A stretch of DNA of 64,000 nt from Aeriscardovia sp. (GCA_017413255.1 JAFPUC010000008.1:100001-164000); one strand, 5' to 3'. Shown: positions 27,417 to 38,018, numbered from the stretch's first letter. Notes: generated by a model not told the origin, from the letters alone. Translations and numbers: made by a program.

Positions 27417-28120
27417 AGGTGGCGCGATTCACCAAAGATGAAGATCTGCCCGAATACGGATTTGTCCAGGAGGAAAAGGGAAAGAAAATTATAGCCGTCC
27501 TCTCAGGAAATCCCTTTGCGGGAGATATGGACCTGTCGGGGGAGAGAGTGGATCTATCGGAAGTTCGCCTCTTAGCCCCCAACTTTCCGCTAAAAATCTT
27601 TTGCTGTGATGACTTCATGGATTTTTACTTGAAGCCTGCCACCTGCGCAATGGGCCCTGACGACGTTTTAAGCATTCCCGATTGGAGTCGTGGAATAGAA
27701 GTAAGGCCGGGGATTGGAATAATTATCTCCACCCCAACAAGAAACTGCCCCATTTCTGAAGTGGAAAAGCATATTTTGGGGATGACCTGCATTTTGGATT
27801 CTACGGCCCTTTCGGATAGAAGCCATGTATGCAATACGGCTTTCGATGATTCTTTGGCCGTAGGTCCGTGGATTGAAACAAAAATAGATCCTGACGCGCG
27901 CCTGACACTTGGGAAGGAAAAGTTGGAAAGCATACGCAACCTTTTAAAGTGCGCGCTTAAAAACATCTCGTTTATTTCTTCCTTTTCAACTTTACTTCCC
28001 GGAGACATGGTGGCGGTAAGAAGCCAAAATAAGCAGATCTTTGAGCTGCCTGGCGAGGCGATGACAAAGATCGGGGGAGTAGGGTATCTGCGCTCCTTTG
28101 TTCGCAGGGAAGTTCCATAA
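27413..28120 (+). CDS. Diverged fumarylacetoacetate hydrolase (FAH) family protein
   Basis: A 235-residue protein whose pattern follows the FAH family: an N-terminal small domain, then FYLKPATCAMGPDDVLSIP, a central barrel with LGPWIETKIDPDA-like segment (here AVGPWIETKIDPDA), and LLPGDMVAV near the end. The family metal site normally uses an E-x-E pair about 25 residues after the KP motif; the matching segment here is EVRPGIGIIIS, which lacks it. The usual TGTPAGVG substrate segment is also missing. The protein may be catalytically inactive. It overlaps yggS by 4 nt. Confidence 0.65.
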   Translation: MKVARFTKDEDLPEYGFVQEEKGKKIIAVLSGNPFAGDMDLSGERVDLSEVRLLAPNFPLKIFCCDDFMDFYLKPATCAMGPDDVLSIPDWSRGIEVRPGIGIIISTPTRNCPISEVEKHILGMTCILDSTALSDRSHVCNTAFDDSLAVGPWIETKIDPDARLTLGKEKLESIRNLLKCALKNISFISSFSTLLPGDMVAVRSQNKQIFELPGEAMTKIGGVGYLRSFVRREVP

Positions 28121-28358
28121 AACCAAATAGCTCAAAACCCAAAAAGGGCCCTCTCTTACAGCCGCCGCCGGCGCATTTATTTTCGGTGGCCGGTTTGCTG
28201 TTTCCACTGGGAAATCTAATATTTAAAGGATTAAGATTTTTCTTCCTCATTCATGCGTAAAATTTTATTCGCGCTCCATTGTCACTTAAGAGCTGTCTTT
28301 CGTTTAGACCCGTCTATGCCGTAATGGCAGTGAAGAGTGTAAATAGAAGGTGATATCA

Positions 28359-29691
28359 ATGGCGAATCATAAAGCTCCCAAAAAGATGGGAAAGCTGGGA
28401 GTAGAAGTAGTTCCGGGACTGGCCGGCCTCGGAACAATGGCCGTCATGGCCCGGCCTCCTTTGCTGATACAGTAAAAGCTCAGCAGGGTTTACAATCGGG
28501 GGGTGCACTAGCAAAAATCCCCAACCCCCCAAGAACTTCTGCCTTTCAGCAGCAGCTGAAGACAGTTGAAACCGTAATAAGCACCGACGGGCTGTCCCAA
28601 GACCTAGAGGGCACTTTAAACCAAAACAAACTTGAAAACGTTACAACAGTTTTACAGGCTACAGCCTCCTACTTGCAAAAGGCGCCCGGAAAAAATACAT
28701 ATGCGTCACGGTTCTCTCAAATTTCTTCCTTAGCAGGGGAGCAGAAAACTTCTCTTCCCCAAGAGCAGCAGGAGGGCATGAGAACCTCTCTCCGGAAAAT
28801 TACGTCCCAACTGGAGCAGATAATAAGCGAAGAACTTAATAATCAGGAGAGCAATCTTAAAAATTTGCAAACCCAGATCTCTGATGCTCAAAAAACGGCC
28901 GCCACGGATGAAGGCAATTTAAAGGCGGACGACGCAGCTTATTTAAACTCCATCGCCGCACTAAAGAAGGCGGCATCTAGCGTGCTTGCAAATACCCAGA
29001 GCGCAAACACACAGCAAAGGGCAATGTGCCTCTGCACAAAGCAGGCTCTGCGCCGCTCAAGCCGTTGCAAACTACACTTCCCAGATCTATTCAGATGCCC
29101 AGGTAGCAAATGGGGAGCTGAAAGGGGCGGAAGCTGCCTCCAATCCCCAGGCAGCCGCCCCTTACCTTCAAAGCGCACTAAAGGAAGTTGAGAAGGCTAA
29201 CCGGAACTCCCACTTTAGAATAGAGCAAATGGCAAATGCAGGTTTTGCCGCTGCAAGCCAGGCCGATGCCAGAATCGATCTCGACAGCGCGCAAATAGTC
29301 AAGATGGATATAGAAAACGCCTTGGATCAGATTACAGACTGGCAATCGGAAAATGAGGCTGCCACCAAGGCGCAGCTACTGGTAAGCGAACTTACTTCTG
29401 ACATCGCTATTTCAAAAGATGCCTTGGGCGCTTACGGACAAATAAATGAGTTCAGATCTTCAACCGGTCTCCAGAGTGTTAGCTGAACCCTTTGCAGAAG
29501 GAGCAGCTTCTAAAGCCGCAGCCTACGGTGTAGAAAAAGTCCCGACCTCCAAGCCACTTGCCGGCACCGGTTCCGGCGCGCAAGATGTGGAAACAGCTTC
29601 GGCTATCTTCCCGGCGGGAGGCAACGTGGGCGGAAGCCATAAAGAAGATGAGGGAAAGAAGCGACAGGCGTTAAACCAGCTCCCCTTATAA
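28359..29691 (+). pseudogene. Secreted coiled-coil protein gene broken by three frameshifts
   Basis: Translation starts at ATG 28359 (AAGGTGAT upstream) with a basic N terminus, a hydrophobic stretch and an apparent signal-peptide end near SFA-DTVKA. The frame then changes near 28445-28460, near 29020-29065, and near 29445-29460, so the protein can only be read by joining four segments. Joined, they give about 440 residues: signal peptide, Ala/Gln-rich coiled coil (as in the N-terminal part of actinobacterial NlpC/P60 proteins) and a Gly/Ala-rich tail, with no catalytic domain. No long homopolymer sits at the breaks, so true decay is more likely than sequencing error. Confidence 0.75.
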
Positions 29692-29720
29692 AAAACTCCT
29701 CCATGCCGGAGAAGTTTTTT
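29690..29720. terminator. Bidirectional intrinsic terminator
   Basis: An AAAAAACT...AGTTTTTT inverted repeat with an inner CTCC/GGAG stem and one mismatch lies between the broken secreted-protein gene and copZ, which are convergent. The flanking A and T tracts allow it to act in both directions. Confidence 0.7.
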
Positions 29721-29741
29721 ATAGGCATCCCCGGGAAGTTG

Positions 29742-30005
29742 TTACTTCTTTTCTCCATCCCCGCTTGAGTGGGTTCTAAAGAAGGGGAAGGGGCTTTCAT
29801 TGTATACGGGCTCTATCTTGTAGGGGGTTCCTTTAAGGCAGGCCAAAACAGACCTGGAATTGAAGTCTCTTCCTTCTACAGTCGCGATCCCATCGTCCAG
29901 GTTCACCGTGACCTTGCTGACGCTGGGCACTGCCTTTATGCGAGAGGTAACGGTGTCTACGCATCCCTGGCACTTCATGCCCGTTATTCGGAACTTCTTT
30001 TCCAT
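29742..30005 (-). CDS. copZ: Copper chaperone, HMA domain (CopZ)
   Basis: An 87-residue protein with one heavy-metal-associated domain; MKCQGCV provides the CxxC copper site. It delivers Cu(I) to the CopA ATPase. The ATG at 30005 has AAAAGGAG upstream; a frame extends 6 codons further. A hydrophilic tail of about 20 residues follows the domain. It is the last gene of copY-copA-copZ. Confidence 0.92.
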   Translation of the reverse strand: MEKKFRITGMKCQGCVDTVTSRIKAVPSVSKVTVNLDDGIATVEGRDFNSRSVLACLKGTPYKIEPVYNESPFPFFRTHSSGDGEKK

Positions 30006-30047
30006 TTCATTCTCCTTTTCCAAATCATTTAACAGGCTTTCAGGCCT

Positions 30048-32303
30048 TTAATTCCACTTTTTGGGCCTGTGGAAACGGCGCAGCCTCAGGGCGTTTAACA
30101 CCACGCAAACCGAGCTCATGGACATGCACGCTGCTGAAATCATGGGGTTCAAAAGAGGCCCCCCAAAAATGTAGAGGATTCCAGCCGCTATGGGCACGCC
30201 TATGAGGTTGTAAAACAGGGCCCAAAACAGGTTTTCTTTGATATTGGTCATGGTAGCTTTGGAAAGATCTATTGCGGTTGGCACGCCCATAAGGTCCGAC
30301 CTCATAAGCACCACATCTGCCGAAGAAATCGCCACGTCCGTTCCGGAACCTATAGCAATTCCCACATCCGCTTTGGAAAGGGCGGGGGCGTCGTTTATGC
30401 CGTCCCCCACCATTGCCACTTTCTCCCCTTCTTTTTGAAGGGAGGAGACGATGTCGATCTTTCCTTCGGGAAGAACCCCTGCAAAGACCCTGTCCACCCC
30501 GACCTGCTTAGCCACCCTCCTGGCCGTTCTCTCGTTGTCTCCGGTAATCATGACGGTTTTAATTCCCATTGACTTCAGGGCAGAGATGGCGGCCCGGCTT
30601 GTGGGTTTTACGGTGTCTTTCACGCCCATAACGGCCAGGAGGGAGGACTGGTCTGCAAGAAAGAGGAGGGTGCAGCCCTCGTCTGCCATTTTTTCTCCGG
30701 CCCTTTCCGCCTCCTCGGGCATCTTAATCCCGCCCTCTTTCATCAGGGCCAAGCTCCCTACAACGTAAGGCTTGCCTGAAATTCTGGCATAGACGCCTTT
30801 GCCGGATATGGCCTCGAATTCCTCGGGGTCTTCCAGTTCCTTCATGCCTCTTTTTTGGGCTTCTGCCGCCACGGCTTTTGCGATCGGGTGTTCGCTTCCG
30901 GATTCTGCGGAGGCAAAAATCTTCAGGATTTCTTCTTCGCTGAGTTCGGAAAAATTGCGGATCTCGCTCACCTCTGGCTTTCCGGAGGTTATAGTGCCGG
31001 TCTTGTCGAAGGCCACGGCGGTGAGCTTATAAGCCTTTTCGAGGCTTTCTCCCCCGCGTATCAGAATGCCTTCTTTGGCGCCCCTCCCGGTTCCAACCAT
31101 TATGGCGGTGGGAGTTGCCAGGCCAAGAGCGCACGGGCAGGCTATAACGAGGACTGAAATTGCAACCGTAAGGCCGAAAAGCCAGTTCTGCCTTCCTACA
31201 AATATCCATAAGAGCGCCACGATGACGGCTATGGAGATGATGACGGGCACAAAGAAGCCGGAAATGGTATCTGCAAGGCGCGCGACCGGAATCTTTGCAG
31301 ACTGCGCCTGCTCCACCAGAGAGATTATTTTCGAGAGCTCCCCGTCGGATGCGGATTTTTCCGCCTCCATGGTAAAGCTTCCCGAAGAATTGAGGCTGGC
31401 GCCTATAACTGCGTCCCCCGGGCCTTTTTCAATCAGAGAAGATTCGCCTGTGATCATAGATTCGTCCACCTGGGAGGATCCGGAAAGGATCTTGCCGTCG
31501 GTGGGCACCTTTTCTCCGGGCTTTACAAGGAGGATGTCTCCGGGCTTTACCTGGGCGAGGGGGACCTGCTTTTGCTCTCCGTTTTCAAGCAGCGTGGCCA
31601 TGGAGGGGGAAAGATCCATGAGGCGGTTAATGGCCTCCCCGGCTTCTTTCTTGCTTCTGGTTTCAAAGAACTTGCCAAGCGTAACGAGGCAAAGGATTAC
31701 GGCCCCCGATTCAAAATAGAGCTTTGAACTCCACTGCCTTTGCCCTGCAAGCACCAGGGCCGTAGCCACTATCGAGTAGACGAATGCGGTTCCGGAGCCC
31801 AGGAAGACCAAAGAGTCCATATTGGGATGCCCCTTTATGAGTGTGGAAAACCCTATGGCGTAAATCTTCCAGTTTATCCCCACTACCGCCGCGCAAAGCG
31901 CGAGCTGAACTACCGAGAAGGGAATGGGGGCCGAAAGCCAGTAAGGCAGAGGGCCGTAGAAGGCCATATAAAGCAGCAGCACGCACAGCCCCGCCGAAAC
32001 CCAAAAGCGAATCTGGAGGTTTTTAAGCTCCCTTTTCTTTTCAGCCTTCTTTGCGGCCAGGGCCTTTGAGGCCTCCTCGATGGGTTTTGCCCCGTATCCT
32101 GCGTCTTTGACCTTTTTCTCTATGTCTTCTCCCGAAGCCATGGTCGGGTTGAAGATTACGTTCATTTTTTCGGTGGCCAGATTTACCGACACCGATCTGA
32201 CGGCCGGAAGGGACCTTACGGCTTTTTCTATTGTCTGGGCGCATGAAGCGCATACCATTCCGGAAATTCCAAAAGTCTCCTGCTTTTCAGCATCCGCAGC
32301 CAT
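30048..32303 (-). CDS. copA: Copper-exporting P1B-type ATPase CopA
   Basis: A 751-residue P-type ATPase that expels Cu(I). It has one N-terminal HMA domain (GMVCASCAQ), eight membrane helices with the CPCALGLATP ion-path motif, the phosphorylated Asp in DKTGTITSGKP, the HP motif in SEHPIAKA, and MVGDGINDAPAL. The start at 32303 is chosen because AGGAGGG lies 5 nt upstream; the frame is open for 15 further codons. It overlaps the copY end by 17 nt. Confidence 0.95.
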   Translation of the reverse strand: MAADAEKQETFGISGMVCASCAQTIEKAVRSLPAVRSVSVNLATEKMNVIFNPTMASGEDIEKKVKDAGYGAKPIEEASKALAAKKAEKKRELKNLQIRFWVSAGLCVLLLYMAFYGPLPYWLSAPIPFSVVQLALCAAVVGINWKIYAIGFSTLIKGHPNMDSLVFLGSGTAFVYSIVATALVLAGQRQWSSKLYFESGAVILCLVTLGKFFETRSKKEAGEAINRLMDLSPSMATLLENGEQKQVPLAQVKPGDILLVKPGEKVPTDGKILSGSSQVDESMITGESSLIEKGPGDAVIGASLNSSGSFTMEAEKSASDGELSKIISLVEQAQSAKIPVARLADTISGFFVPVIISIAVIVALLWIFVGRQNWLFGLTVAISVLVIACPCALGLATPTAIMVGTGRGAKEGILIRGGESLEKAYKLTAVAFDKTGTITSGKPEVSEIRNFSELSEEEILKIFASAESGSEHPIAKAVAAEAQKRGMKELEDPEEFEAISGKGVYARISGKPYVVGSLALMKEGGIKMPEEAERAGEKMADEGCTLLFLADQSSLLAVMGVKDTVKPTSRAAISALKSMGIKTVMITGDNERTARRVAKQVGVDRVFAGVLPEGKIDIVSSLQKEGEKVAMVGDGINDAPALSKADVGIAIGSGTDVAISSADVVLMRSDLMGVPTAIDLSKATMTNIKENLFWALFYNLIGVPIAAGILYIFGGPLLNPMISAACMSMSSVCVVLNALRLRRFHRPKKWN

Positions 32304-32727
32304 TTTTCCCTCCTTTGCATCTGCACCTTTCAATTTCTCCGTCTTCATGGGCGCGGCTTATTTTTTCATCCAGCGCCTTCTTTATCTCCTCTGCATCCTT
32401 GGGGGAAAGGGGGCAGTTTTTTATAAGATTCAAAATCATCGCCTTCTGATCGCACAGGCAGGTCTCTTCGGCCAGCTTTTCCGTCCGCTCCTGCATGCAC
32501 TCTCCCTGGCTCTTTTTTGCCCTGTATTCAAAGCATCCCCGTTTTTTTTCAGCTTCCGCAAATCCTTTTTTCACAAGGCGCGAGAGATAGGTTTTTACCG
32601 TGGAAGGAGACCAGCCGAATTTGTCGGCGCACTTGCCGCATATTTCCCTCGAGCAGGAAGGGCCCTGCCAAAGGAGGGCCATCACTTGCCATTCGCACCC
32701 TGAAATGGAGCATTTACAAGAAGTCAC
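32287..32727 (-). CDS. copY: Copper-responsive repressor CopY (BlaI/MecI family)
   Basis: A 146-residue winged-helix repressor. The DNA-binding domain (about 8-80, with EWQVMALLW and SPSTVKTYLSRLVKKGF) belongs to the BlaI/CopY family. The C terminus carries CRCKGGKNGCGC, the CxC-type Cu(I)/Zn site diagnostic of CopY, and there are extra cysteines near the N terminus. The start is placed at GTG 32727, where TATTAT lies exactly 7 nt upstream, implying a leaderless message; longer frames run through the operator. Copper binding should release it from the cop box just upstream. Confidence 0.9.
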   Translation of the reverse strand: MTSCKCSISGCEWQVMALLWQGPSCSREICGKCADKFGWSPSTVKTYLSRLVKKGFAEAEKKRGCFEYRAKKSQGECMQERTEKLAEETCLCDQKAMILNLIKNCPLSPKDAEEIKKALDEKISRAHEDGEIERCRCKGGKNGCGC

Positions 32728-32734
32728 GGAAAAA

Positions 32735-32740
32735 ATAATA
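32735..32740 (-). promoter_or_regulatory. Predicted -10 element of the copYAZ operon
   Basis: TATTAT on the minus strand sits exactly 7 nt before the GTG of copY and 8 nt inside the cop box, so bound CopY would cover the polymerase site. Confidence 0.5.
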
Positions 32741-32748
32741 ACACATTT

Positions 32749-32764
32749 GTCTACATTTGTAGAC
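32749..32764. promoter_or_regulatory. cop box operator for CopY
   Basis: GTCTACATTTGTAGAC is a 6-4-6 palindrome containing TACATTTGTA, which matches the CopY consensus TACAnnTGTA. A second ACATTTGT half-site lies directly beside it at 32743-32750. The box is 22 nt upstream of the copY start and 65 nt upstream of the divergent clpB start. Confidence 0.85.
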
Positions 32765-32828
32765 AACCTTCTAGGAATAAATCGGGCCCCGGTCAAGTTA
32801 TCTCTACTCAGAAGAAAGGCATGTTTAT

Positions 32829-35450
32829 ATGAGTGACGAAAAACTGACTAACTTATCGCAAAAGGTACTGGGGGATGCGATCCAGGACGCCTCTGCCGCG
32901 GGAAACCCTCAGGTCACCCCCCTGCACCTTCTAGACTCCCTTCTTAGGATGGACAACGGCCTGGTGAAGGGAATTTTGGAAGTCGTCAAGGCCGATCCCT
33001 CCTCCATCGGCACCCAGGCAAGAAGCGCCCTCGCCTCCCTTCCGAGAGCTACGGGCGGAAACGGCAACCCCACAGCCTCTCCGGCCTTGAACCAGGTTTT
33101 GACAGAAGCGGGCCAAATCATGGGGGGGCTTGATGACGAATACGTGTCTACAGAGCACCTTTTAGCCGCCCTCGCCGCCAGCCGGGACAAGGCGGGTGAG
33201 ATACTCAGAAATGCAGGAGCCACAAAAGAAGCGATCCTAAAAGCCCTGCCCGGCGTCAGGGGGGAAGGGCGCGTGACCAGCCCGGATGCCGAAGACAATT
33301 ACAAGGCCCTTGAAAAGTACTCCACCGATCTTACAAAAGCAGCCTCCGAAGGGAAGCTGGACCCCGTTATAGGAAGAGACCAGGAGATAAGGCGCGTCAT
33401 GCAGATTCTTTCGCGCCGCACCAAAAACAACCCCATACTCGTGGGCGAACCCGGAGTCGGAAAGACGGCGGTGGTGGAAGGGCTGGCCCAAAGGATTGTG
33501 GCCGGAGACGTTCCCCTCACCCTCAAGAACAAAAAGCTAATCTCCCTCGACCTTTCCGCCATGGTGGCGGGCGCTAAGTACAGGGGGGAATTTGAAGAGA
33601 GGCTCAAAGCCGTTCTGGCCGAGATCAAGGCCTCAGACGGGCAGATTATCACCTTCATAGATGAGATCCACACCATCGTAGGGGCCGGAAGCGCCGAAGG
33701 CTCGATGGATGCCGGCAATATGCTAAAGCCCATGCTCGCCAGAGGGGAACTAAGGCTCATAGGAGCCACCACGCTGGATGAATTCAGGGAAAACATAGAG
33801 AAAGATCCGGCCCTTGAAAGAAGGTTCCAGCAGGTTTACGTAGGAGAGCCTGATGTGGAAGACACCATCACAATCCTGCGCGGCCTAAAGCAGCGTTATG
33901 AAGCCCACCACAAGGTGACGATAGGAGACGACGCCCTCATAGCCGCCGCCACCCTTTCCAACCGCTACATTACCGATCGCCAGCTCCCCGACAAGGCGAT
34001 AGACCTGGTAGACGAGGCGGCGGCGCACCTTCGCATGGAGCTAGATTCTTCCCCTGAGGAAATAGACGAGCTCTCCCGCAAGGTCACCCGCCTTCAAATG
34101 GAGCAGCTCCAGCTTTCCAAGAGCGAAGACGCGGCGGGCAAAGAGCACCTTGAAGAGATAAATAAGGAGCTGGCCGATGCCAAAGAGAAGCTAAGCGGGC
34201 TCCAGGCCAGGTGGAACAGCGAAAAGAGCGGAAGAAACAAGGTAGGAGAACTCCGCGCAAAGCTGGATGCCAAGAAGGTAGAGGCAGACAGGGCCACAAG
34301 ATCCGGAGACCTTGAAAAGGCCGGAAAAATTATGTACGGAGAAATCCCCGAGATCCGCAAAGAGCTCGAAGAGGTGCAAAAAGAGGCTGAAAAGTCTTCC
34401 AGCGACTCTTCCAAGGAGCCGATGGTCCCCGACTGCGTGGACGCCGAGAGCATCGCCAGGGTGGTATCGGAATGGACCGGAATACCCGTGGGGAAGCTGA
34501 CACAGTCTGAAGACGAAAAGCTGCTGCATATGGAAGACTACCTGGGCAAGCACGTGATAGGCCAAAAAGAGGCCATACACTCCGTAAGCGACGCAGTGCG
34601 CCGCTCAAGGAGCGGGATTGCCGATCCCAACAGGCCTACGGGCTCTTTCATGTTCCTTGGGCCCACGGGCGTGGGCAAAACCGAGCTCGCCAAGGCCCTG
34701 GCCGAATTTCTCTTCGACGACCAGAGGGCGATGGTAAGAATCGACATGAGCGAATACATGGAGAAGGCATCGGTCTCGCGCCTCATAGGTGCGGCCCCCG
34801 GGTATGTAGGCTACGAAGAAGGGGGGCAGCTCACCGAAGCTGTGAGAAGAAGGCCCTACTCCGTAGTCCTCTTTGACGAAGTTGAAAAGGCCGACCGCGA
34901 GGTCTTCGACCTTCTTTTGCAGGTCTTAGACGACGGAAGGCTGACCGACGGACAGGGGCGCACGGTAGACTTTAAAAACACCATCCTCATCATGACATCC
35001 AACCTGGGAAGCGAATACATGGCCAGGCAGGACATGGATGAAGATGCGAAGAAGAAGGCCGTGATGGATGTGGTAAAAGCGCACTTCAGGCCGGAATTTT
35101 TGAACAGGCTTGACGATATAGTGATGTTCCAGCCCCTCACCCGCCAGGATCTCAGGAAGATTGTCGACATCCAATTGGATCAGCTCGCCTCCCGCCTTTC
35201 AGACAGGCGCATCGTTTTGACCGCTACCGAACCCGCCAAAGACTGGCTGGCCAATGTGGGCTACAGCCCCGCCTATGGAGCCCGCCCGCTTCGCAGGCTG
35301 GTTCAAACCCAGGTCGGAGACAAGCTCGCCAAGGCCCTGCTTTCCGGAAAAGTCCTTCCCTCTTCCCAGGTCGTGGTAGACCACAGGGGAGATGAAGACT
35401 TTTTGACCCTGGAAGACGGCAGGGACAAAAAGATAATCCAGGCAGACTAA
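32829..35450 (+). CDS. clpB: Chaperone ClpB (Hsp100 disaggregase)
   Basis: An 873-residue hexameric AAA+ disaggregase that works with DnaK. It has the double Clp-N domain (1-150), the first AAA module ([21 protein letters not shown]), the coiled-coil middle domain (about 405-520) that binds DnaK, and the second AAA module ([48 protein letters not shown]). GAAAGG lies 9 nt before the ATG. A possible heat-shock operator was examined upstream but is weak. It is divergent from the copper operon and followed by a terminator, with dnaK just downstream. Confidence 0.97.
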   Translation: MSDEKLTNLSQKVLGDAIQDASAAGNPQVTPLHLLDSLLRMDNGLVKGILEVVKADPSSIGTQARSALASLPRATGGNGNPTASPALNQVLTEAGQIMGGLDDEYVSTEHLLAALAASRDKAGEILRNAGATKEAILKALPGVRGEGRVTSPDAEDNYKALEKYSTDLTKAASEGKLDPVIGRDQEIRRVMQILSRRTKNNPILVGEPGVGKTAVVEGLAQRIVAGDVPLTLKNKKLISLDLSAMVAGAKYRGEFEERLKAVLAEIKASDGQIITFIDEIHTIVGAGSAEGSMDAGNMLKPMLARGELRLIGATTLDEFRENIEKDPALERRFQQVYVGEPDVEDTITILRGLKQRYEAHHKVTIGDDALIAAATLSNRYITDRQLPDKAIDLVDEAAAHLRMELDSSPEEIDELSRKVTRLQMEQLQLSKSEDAAGKEHLEEINKELADAKEKLSGLQARWNSEKSGRNKVGELRAKLDAKKVEADRATRSGDLEKAGKIMYGEIPEIRKELEEVQKEAEKSSSDSSKEPMVPDCVDAESIARVVSEWTGIPVGKLTQSEDEKLLHMEDYLGKHVIGQKEAIHSVSDAVRRSRSGIADPNRPTGSFMFLGPTGVGKTELAKALAEFLFDDQRAMVRIDMSEYMEKASVSRLIGAAPGYVGYEEGGQLTEAVRRRPYSVVLFDEVEKADREVFDLLLQVLDDGRLTDGQGRTVDFKNTILIMTSNLGSEYMARQDMDEDAKKKAVMDVVKAHFRPEFLNRLDDIVMFQPLTRQDLRKIVDIQLDQLASRLSDRRIVLTATEPAKDWLANVGYSPAYGARPLRRLVQTQVGDKLAKALLSGKVLPSSQVVVDHRGDEDFLTLEDGRDKKIIQAD

Positions 35451-35479
35451 ACGCCCTTTTTTTGGGAAAAATGAATCCG

Positions 35480-35511
35480 GCCCGCGCTTTGGAATAATCG
35501 CGGGCTTTTTT
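35480..35511 (+). terminator. Intrinsic terminator of clpB
   Basis: The stem GCCCGCG/CGCGGGC (35480-35505, 12-nt loop) is followed by six T residues. It separates clpB from dnaK. Confidence 0.85.
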
Positions 35512-35532
35512 AACTTGAAATACTGAGAGAGA

Positions 35533-35549
35533 GCCGGGAAGGTCCCGGC
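35533..35549 (+). promoter_or_regulatory. Hairpin in the dnaK leader
   Basis: GCCGGGA/TCCCGGC forms a perfect 7-bp stem with a 3-nt loop, 12 nt before the AAGGAGG Shine-Dalgarno of dnaK. It is not followed by a T tract, so it is not a terminator; it may stabilise the mRNA or tune translation. It does not resemble CIRCE. Confidence 0.4.
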
Positions 35550-35571
35550 GCCGAAAGAAGGAGGATGCGCG

Positions 35572-37422
35572 ATGGGGCGCTCGGTTGGAATAGATTTAGG
35601 CACGACCAATTCCTGCATTGCAACTCTTGAAGCAGGACAGCCTACAGTGATAGTGAACTCCGAGGGGCAGAGGACCACCCCCTCCGTGGTGGCCTTCGCC
35701 AAGAACGGAGAAATTTTAGTGGGGGATGTGGCAAAGAGGCAGGCCGTTACCAATGTGGAGCGCACCATTTCCTCCGTCAAGCGCCACATGGGAACCGACT
35801 GGACGGTGGAAATAGACGGAAAGAAGTGGACTCCCCAGGAGATAAGCGCCCAAATCCTGATGAAGCTTAAGAGGGATGCGGAGGCATACCTGGGAGAACC
35901 GGTAACGGATGCCGTCATCACCTGCCCCGCTTACTTTAACGACGCCCAAAGGCAGGCCACCAAAGATGCCGGAAAGATCGCCGGCCTCAACGTTTTGAGG
36001 ATTATAAACGAGCCTACTGCCGCAGCCCTGGCTTACGGCCTTGAAAAGGGAAATGAGAACGAGCAGATACTGGTCTTCGATCTGGGAGGCGGAACCTTCG
36101 ACGTATCCCTTTTGGAAATCGGCAAGGATGACGACGGCTTCTCCACAATCCAGGTGAAGGCCACCAACGGCGACAACCACCTCGGTGGAGACGACTGGGA
36201 CCAGAGGATCATAGACTGGCTGGTAGAAACCGTAAAGAACAAGTACGGGGTAGATCTCTCCCAGGACAAGATCGCCCTTCAAAGGCTCAAGGAAGCCGCC
36301 GAGCAGGCCAAAAAGGAGCTGTCGGGGGCGATGGAGACCACAATTTCCATGCAGTACCTGGCGATGACTCCCGACGGAAGGCCGGTACACCTCGACGAAG
36401 TTCTCACCCGCGCCCACTTTGAGGAAATGACCCGCGACCTGCTGGACAGGTGCCGCAAGCCCTTCTCCCAGGTCCTTTCGGATGCAGGCGTTACGGTCTC
36501 GCAGATAGACCACGTGATACTTGTGGGAGGCTCCACAAGGATGCCTGCCGTAAAGGATCTGGTAAAGGAGCTGACCGGAGGAAAGGACGCAAGCCAGTCC
36601 GTGAACCCCGACGAAGTGGTGGCAGTGGGAGCTGCAATCCAGTCCGGAGTTATAAAGGGCGACCGCAAGGACGTCCTCTTGATAGACGTGACCCCGCTGA
36701 GCCTCGGAATTGAGACCAAGGGCGGAATCATGACCAAGCTAATCGACAGAAACACCGCCATACCCACCAAGAGAAGCGAAATCTTCTCCACCGCCGAAGA
36801 CAACCAGCCCTCCGTTCTTATACAGGTCTACCAGGGCGAGAGGGAGTTTGCCCGCGACAACAAGCCTCTGGGAACCTTCGAGCTGACCGGAATCGCCCCG
36901 GCCCCCAGGGGAGTTCCCAAGATTGAAGTCACTTTCGACATCGACGCCAACGGCATCGTTCACGTCTCGGCCAAGGATCAGGGAACCGGAAAGGAACAGT
37001 CCATGACCATCACCGGCGGATCTTCCCTTCCCAAAGACGAAATCGACCGCATGGTCAAGGAGGCCCAGGAGCACGAAGCCGACGACAAGAAGCGCAAGGA
37101 AGATGCCGAGACCCGCAACCAGGGAGAAGCTTTCGCCTACTCTATAGAAAAGGTCCTCAACGAAAACAAGGACAAGATTCCGGCGGATGTGGCTTCGGAA
37201 GTGTCTGCAAAGATCGCCACCCTCAAGGACACCCTCAAGGGAGACGACGTGGAAGCCATCAAGAAGGCCCAAGAGGACCTCATGACTTCCGCCCAGAAGA
37301 TCGGCAAGAACATCTACGAGCAGAACGGATCTTCCCAGGCGGGCCCCGCTCCTCAGCAGCAGGCCCCCGAAGACGACGTAGTAGATGCCCAGGTCGTAGA
37401 CGACGATAAGAAAGACGAGTAG
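35572..37422 (+). CDS. dnaK: Chaperone DnaK (Hsp70)
   Basis: A 616-residue Hsp70. The ATPase domain begins [12 protein letters not shown] and includes [13 protein letters not shown] and [12 protein letters not shown]; the substrate-binding domain includes [14 protein letters not shown] and the C-terminal acidic tail. A strong Shine-Dalgarno (AAGGAGG) precedes the ATG. It is followed 2 nt later by grpE. The family signatures are complete. Confidence 0.98.
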   Translation: MGRSVGIDLGTTNSCIATLEAGQPTVIVNSEGQRTTPSVVAFAKNGEILVGDVAKRQAVTNVERTISSVKRHMGTDWTVEIDGKKWTPQEISAQILMKLKRDAEAYLGEPVTDAVITCPAYFNDAQRQATKDAGKIAGLNVLRIINEPTAAALAYGLEKGNENEQILVFDLGGGTFDVSLLEIGKDDDGFSTIQVKATNGDNHLGGDDWDQRIIDWLVETVKNKYGVDLSQDKIALQRLKEAAEQAKKELSGAMETTISMQYLAMTPDGRPVHLDEVLTRAHFEEMTRDLLDRCRKPFSQVLSDAGVTVSQIDHVILVGGSTRMPAVKDLVKELTGGKDASQSVNPDEVVAVGAAIQSGVIKGDRKDVLLIDVTPLSLGIETKGGIMTKLIDRNTAIPTKRSEIFSTAEDNQPSVLIQVYQGEREFARDNKPLGTFELTGIAPAPRGVPKIEVTFDIDANGIVHVSAKDQGTGKEQSMTITGGSSLPKDEIDRMVKEAQEHEADDKKRKEDAETRNQGEAFAYSIEKVLNENKDKIPADVASEVSAKIATLKDTLKGDDVEAIKKAQEDLMTSAQKIGKNIYEQNGSSQAGPAPQQQAPEDDVVDAQVVDDDKKDE

Positions 37423-37424
37423 AG

Positions 37425-38018
37425 ATGGCAGAGAGCTCAGAGGAAGAGGAAAAGAAAGCCTCTGAGGAGAATCTCGACTCCCTGGAGCAGGAGCTCGACA
37501 ACGCCGTTGAAGAGGATCTTTCCAAAGAACTGGAAGCTTCCAAAAAAGAGGCCGCCGATTATCTGGAGGCGCTGCAGCGCGAGAGGGCGGACTTTATAAA
37601 CTTTCGCAACAGAACCTCCAAGGAAAGGGAGCAGTTCAAAAGGGCGGGCGTGGAAGATGCGCTTAAGGCGCTTCTTCCCGTCTTGGACGATTTAGACCGT
37701 ATCCGTGAGCATGGCCAAATGGATGAGTCTTTGAAGGCCGTCTCCAAACAGATGGACAGAGCCCTTTCAAAGCTGGGAATAGAGAAGTTTGGCGAAGCGG
37801 GCGAGGCTTTTGACCCCTCCCTGCACGAGGCCATTTTGCACAATCCCAAAAGGGGAGTAGATTCCGACGTCCTCGAGGCGGTGGTGGAAGCCGGATATAA
37901 GATGAATGGCAAAGTGATAAGAGCTGCCCGGGTCGTCGTCTCTTCCCCGCTGCCTGAAAAGGAGCCGGAAGAGAGCCAGCCCCAAGCCGATGAAGGCGAA
38001 GCGGGAGCAGACCAGTGA
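37425..38018 (+). CDS. grpE: Nucleotide exchange factor GrpE
   Basis: A 197-residue GrpE, which releases ADP from DnaK. An acidic N terminus leads to a long coiled coil (about 30-75) with [18 protein letters not shown], and a beta domain with [13 protein letters not shown]. The stop overlaps the GTG of the solo J-domain gene by 4 nt (GTGA), so the two are translationally coupled. Confidence 0.95.
   Translation: MAESSEEEEKKASEENLDSLEQELDNAVEEDLSKELEASKKEAADYLEALQRERADFINFRNRTSKEREQFKRAGVEDALKALLPVLDDLDRIREHGQMDESLKAVSKQMDRALSKLGIEKFGEAGEAFDPSLHEAILHNPKRGVDSDVLEAVVEAGYKMNGKVIRAARVVVSSPLPEKEPEESQPQADEGEAGADQ

Noticed and set aside
32791..32812. A possible HspR (HAIR) site before clpB, GTCAAGT-N7-ACTCAGA
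   Set aside because: Only about 9 of 14 positions match CTTGAGT-N7-ACTCAAG and the symmetry is poor; no hspR gene is nearby.
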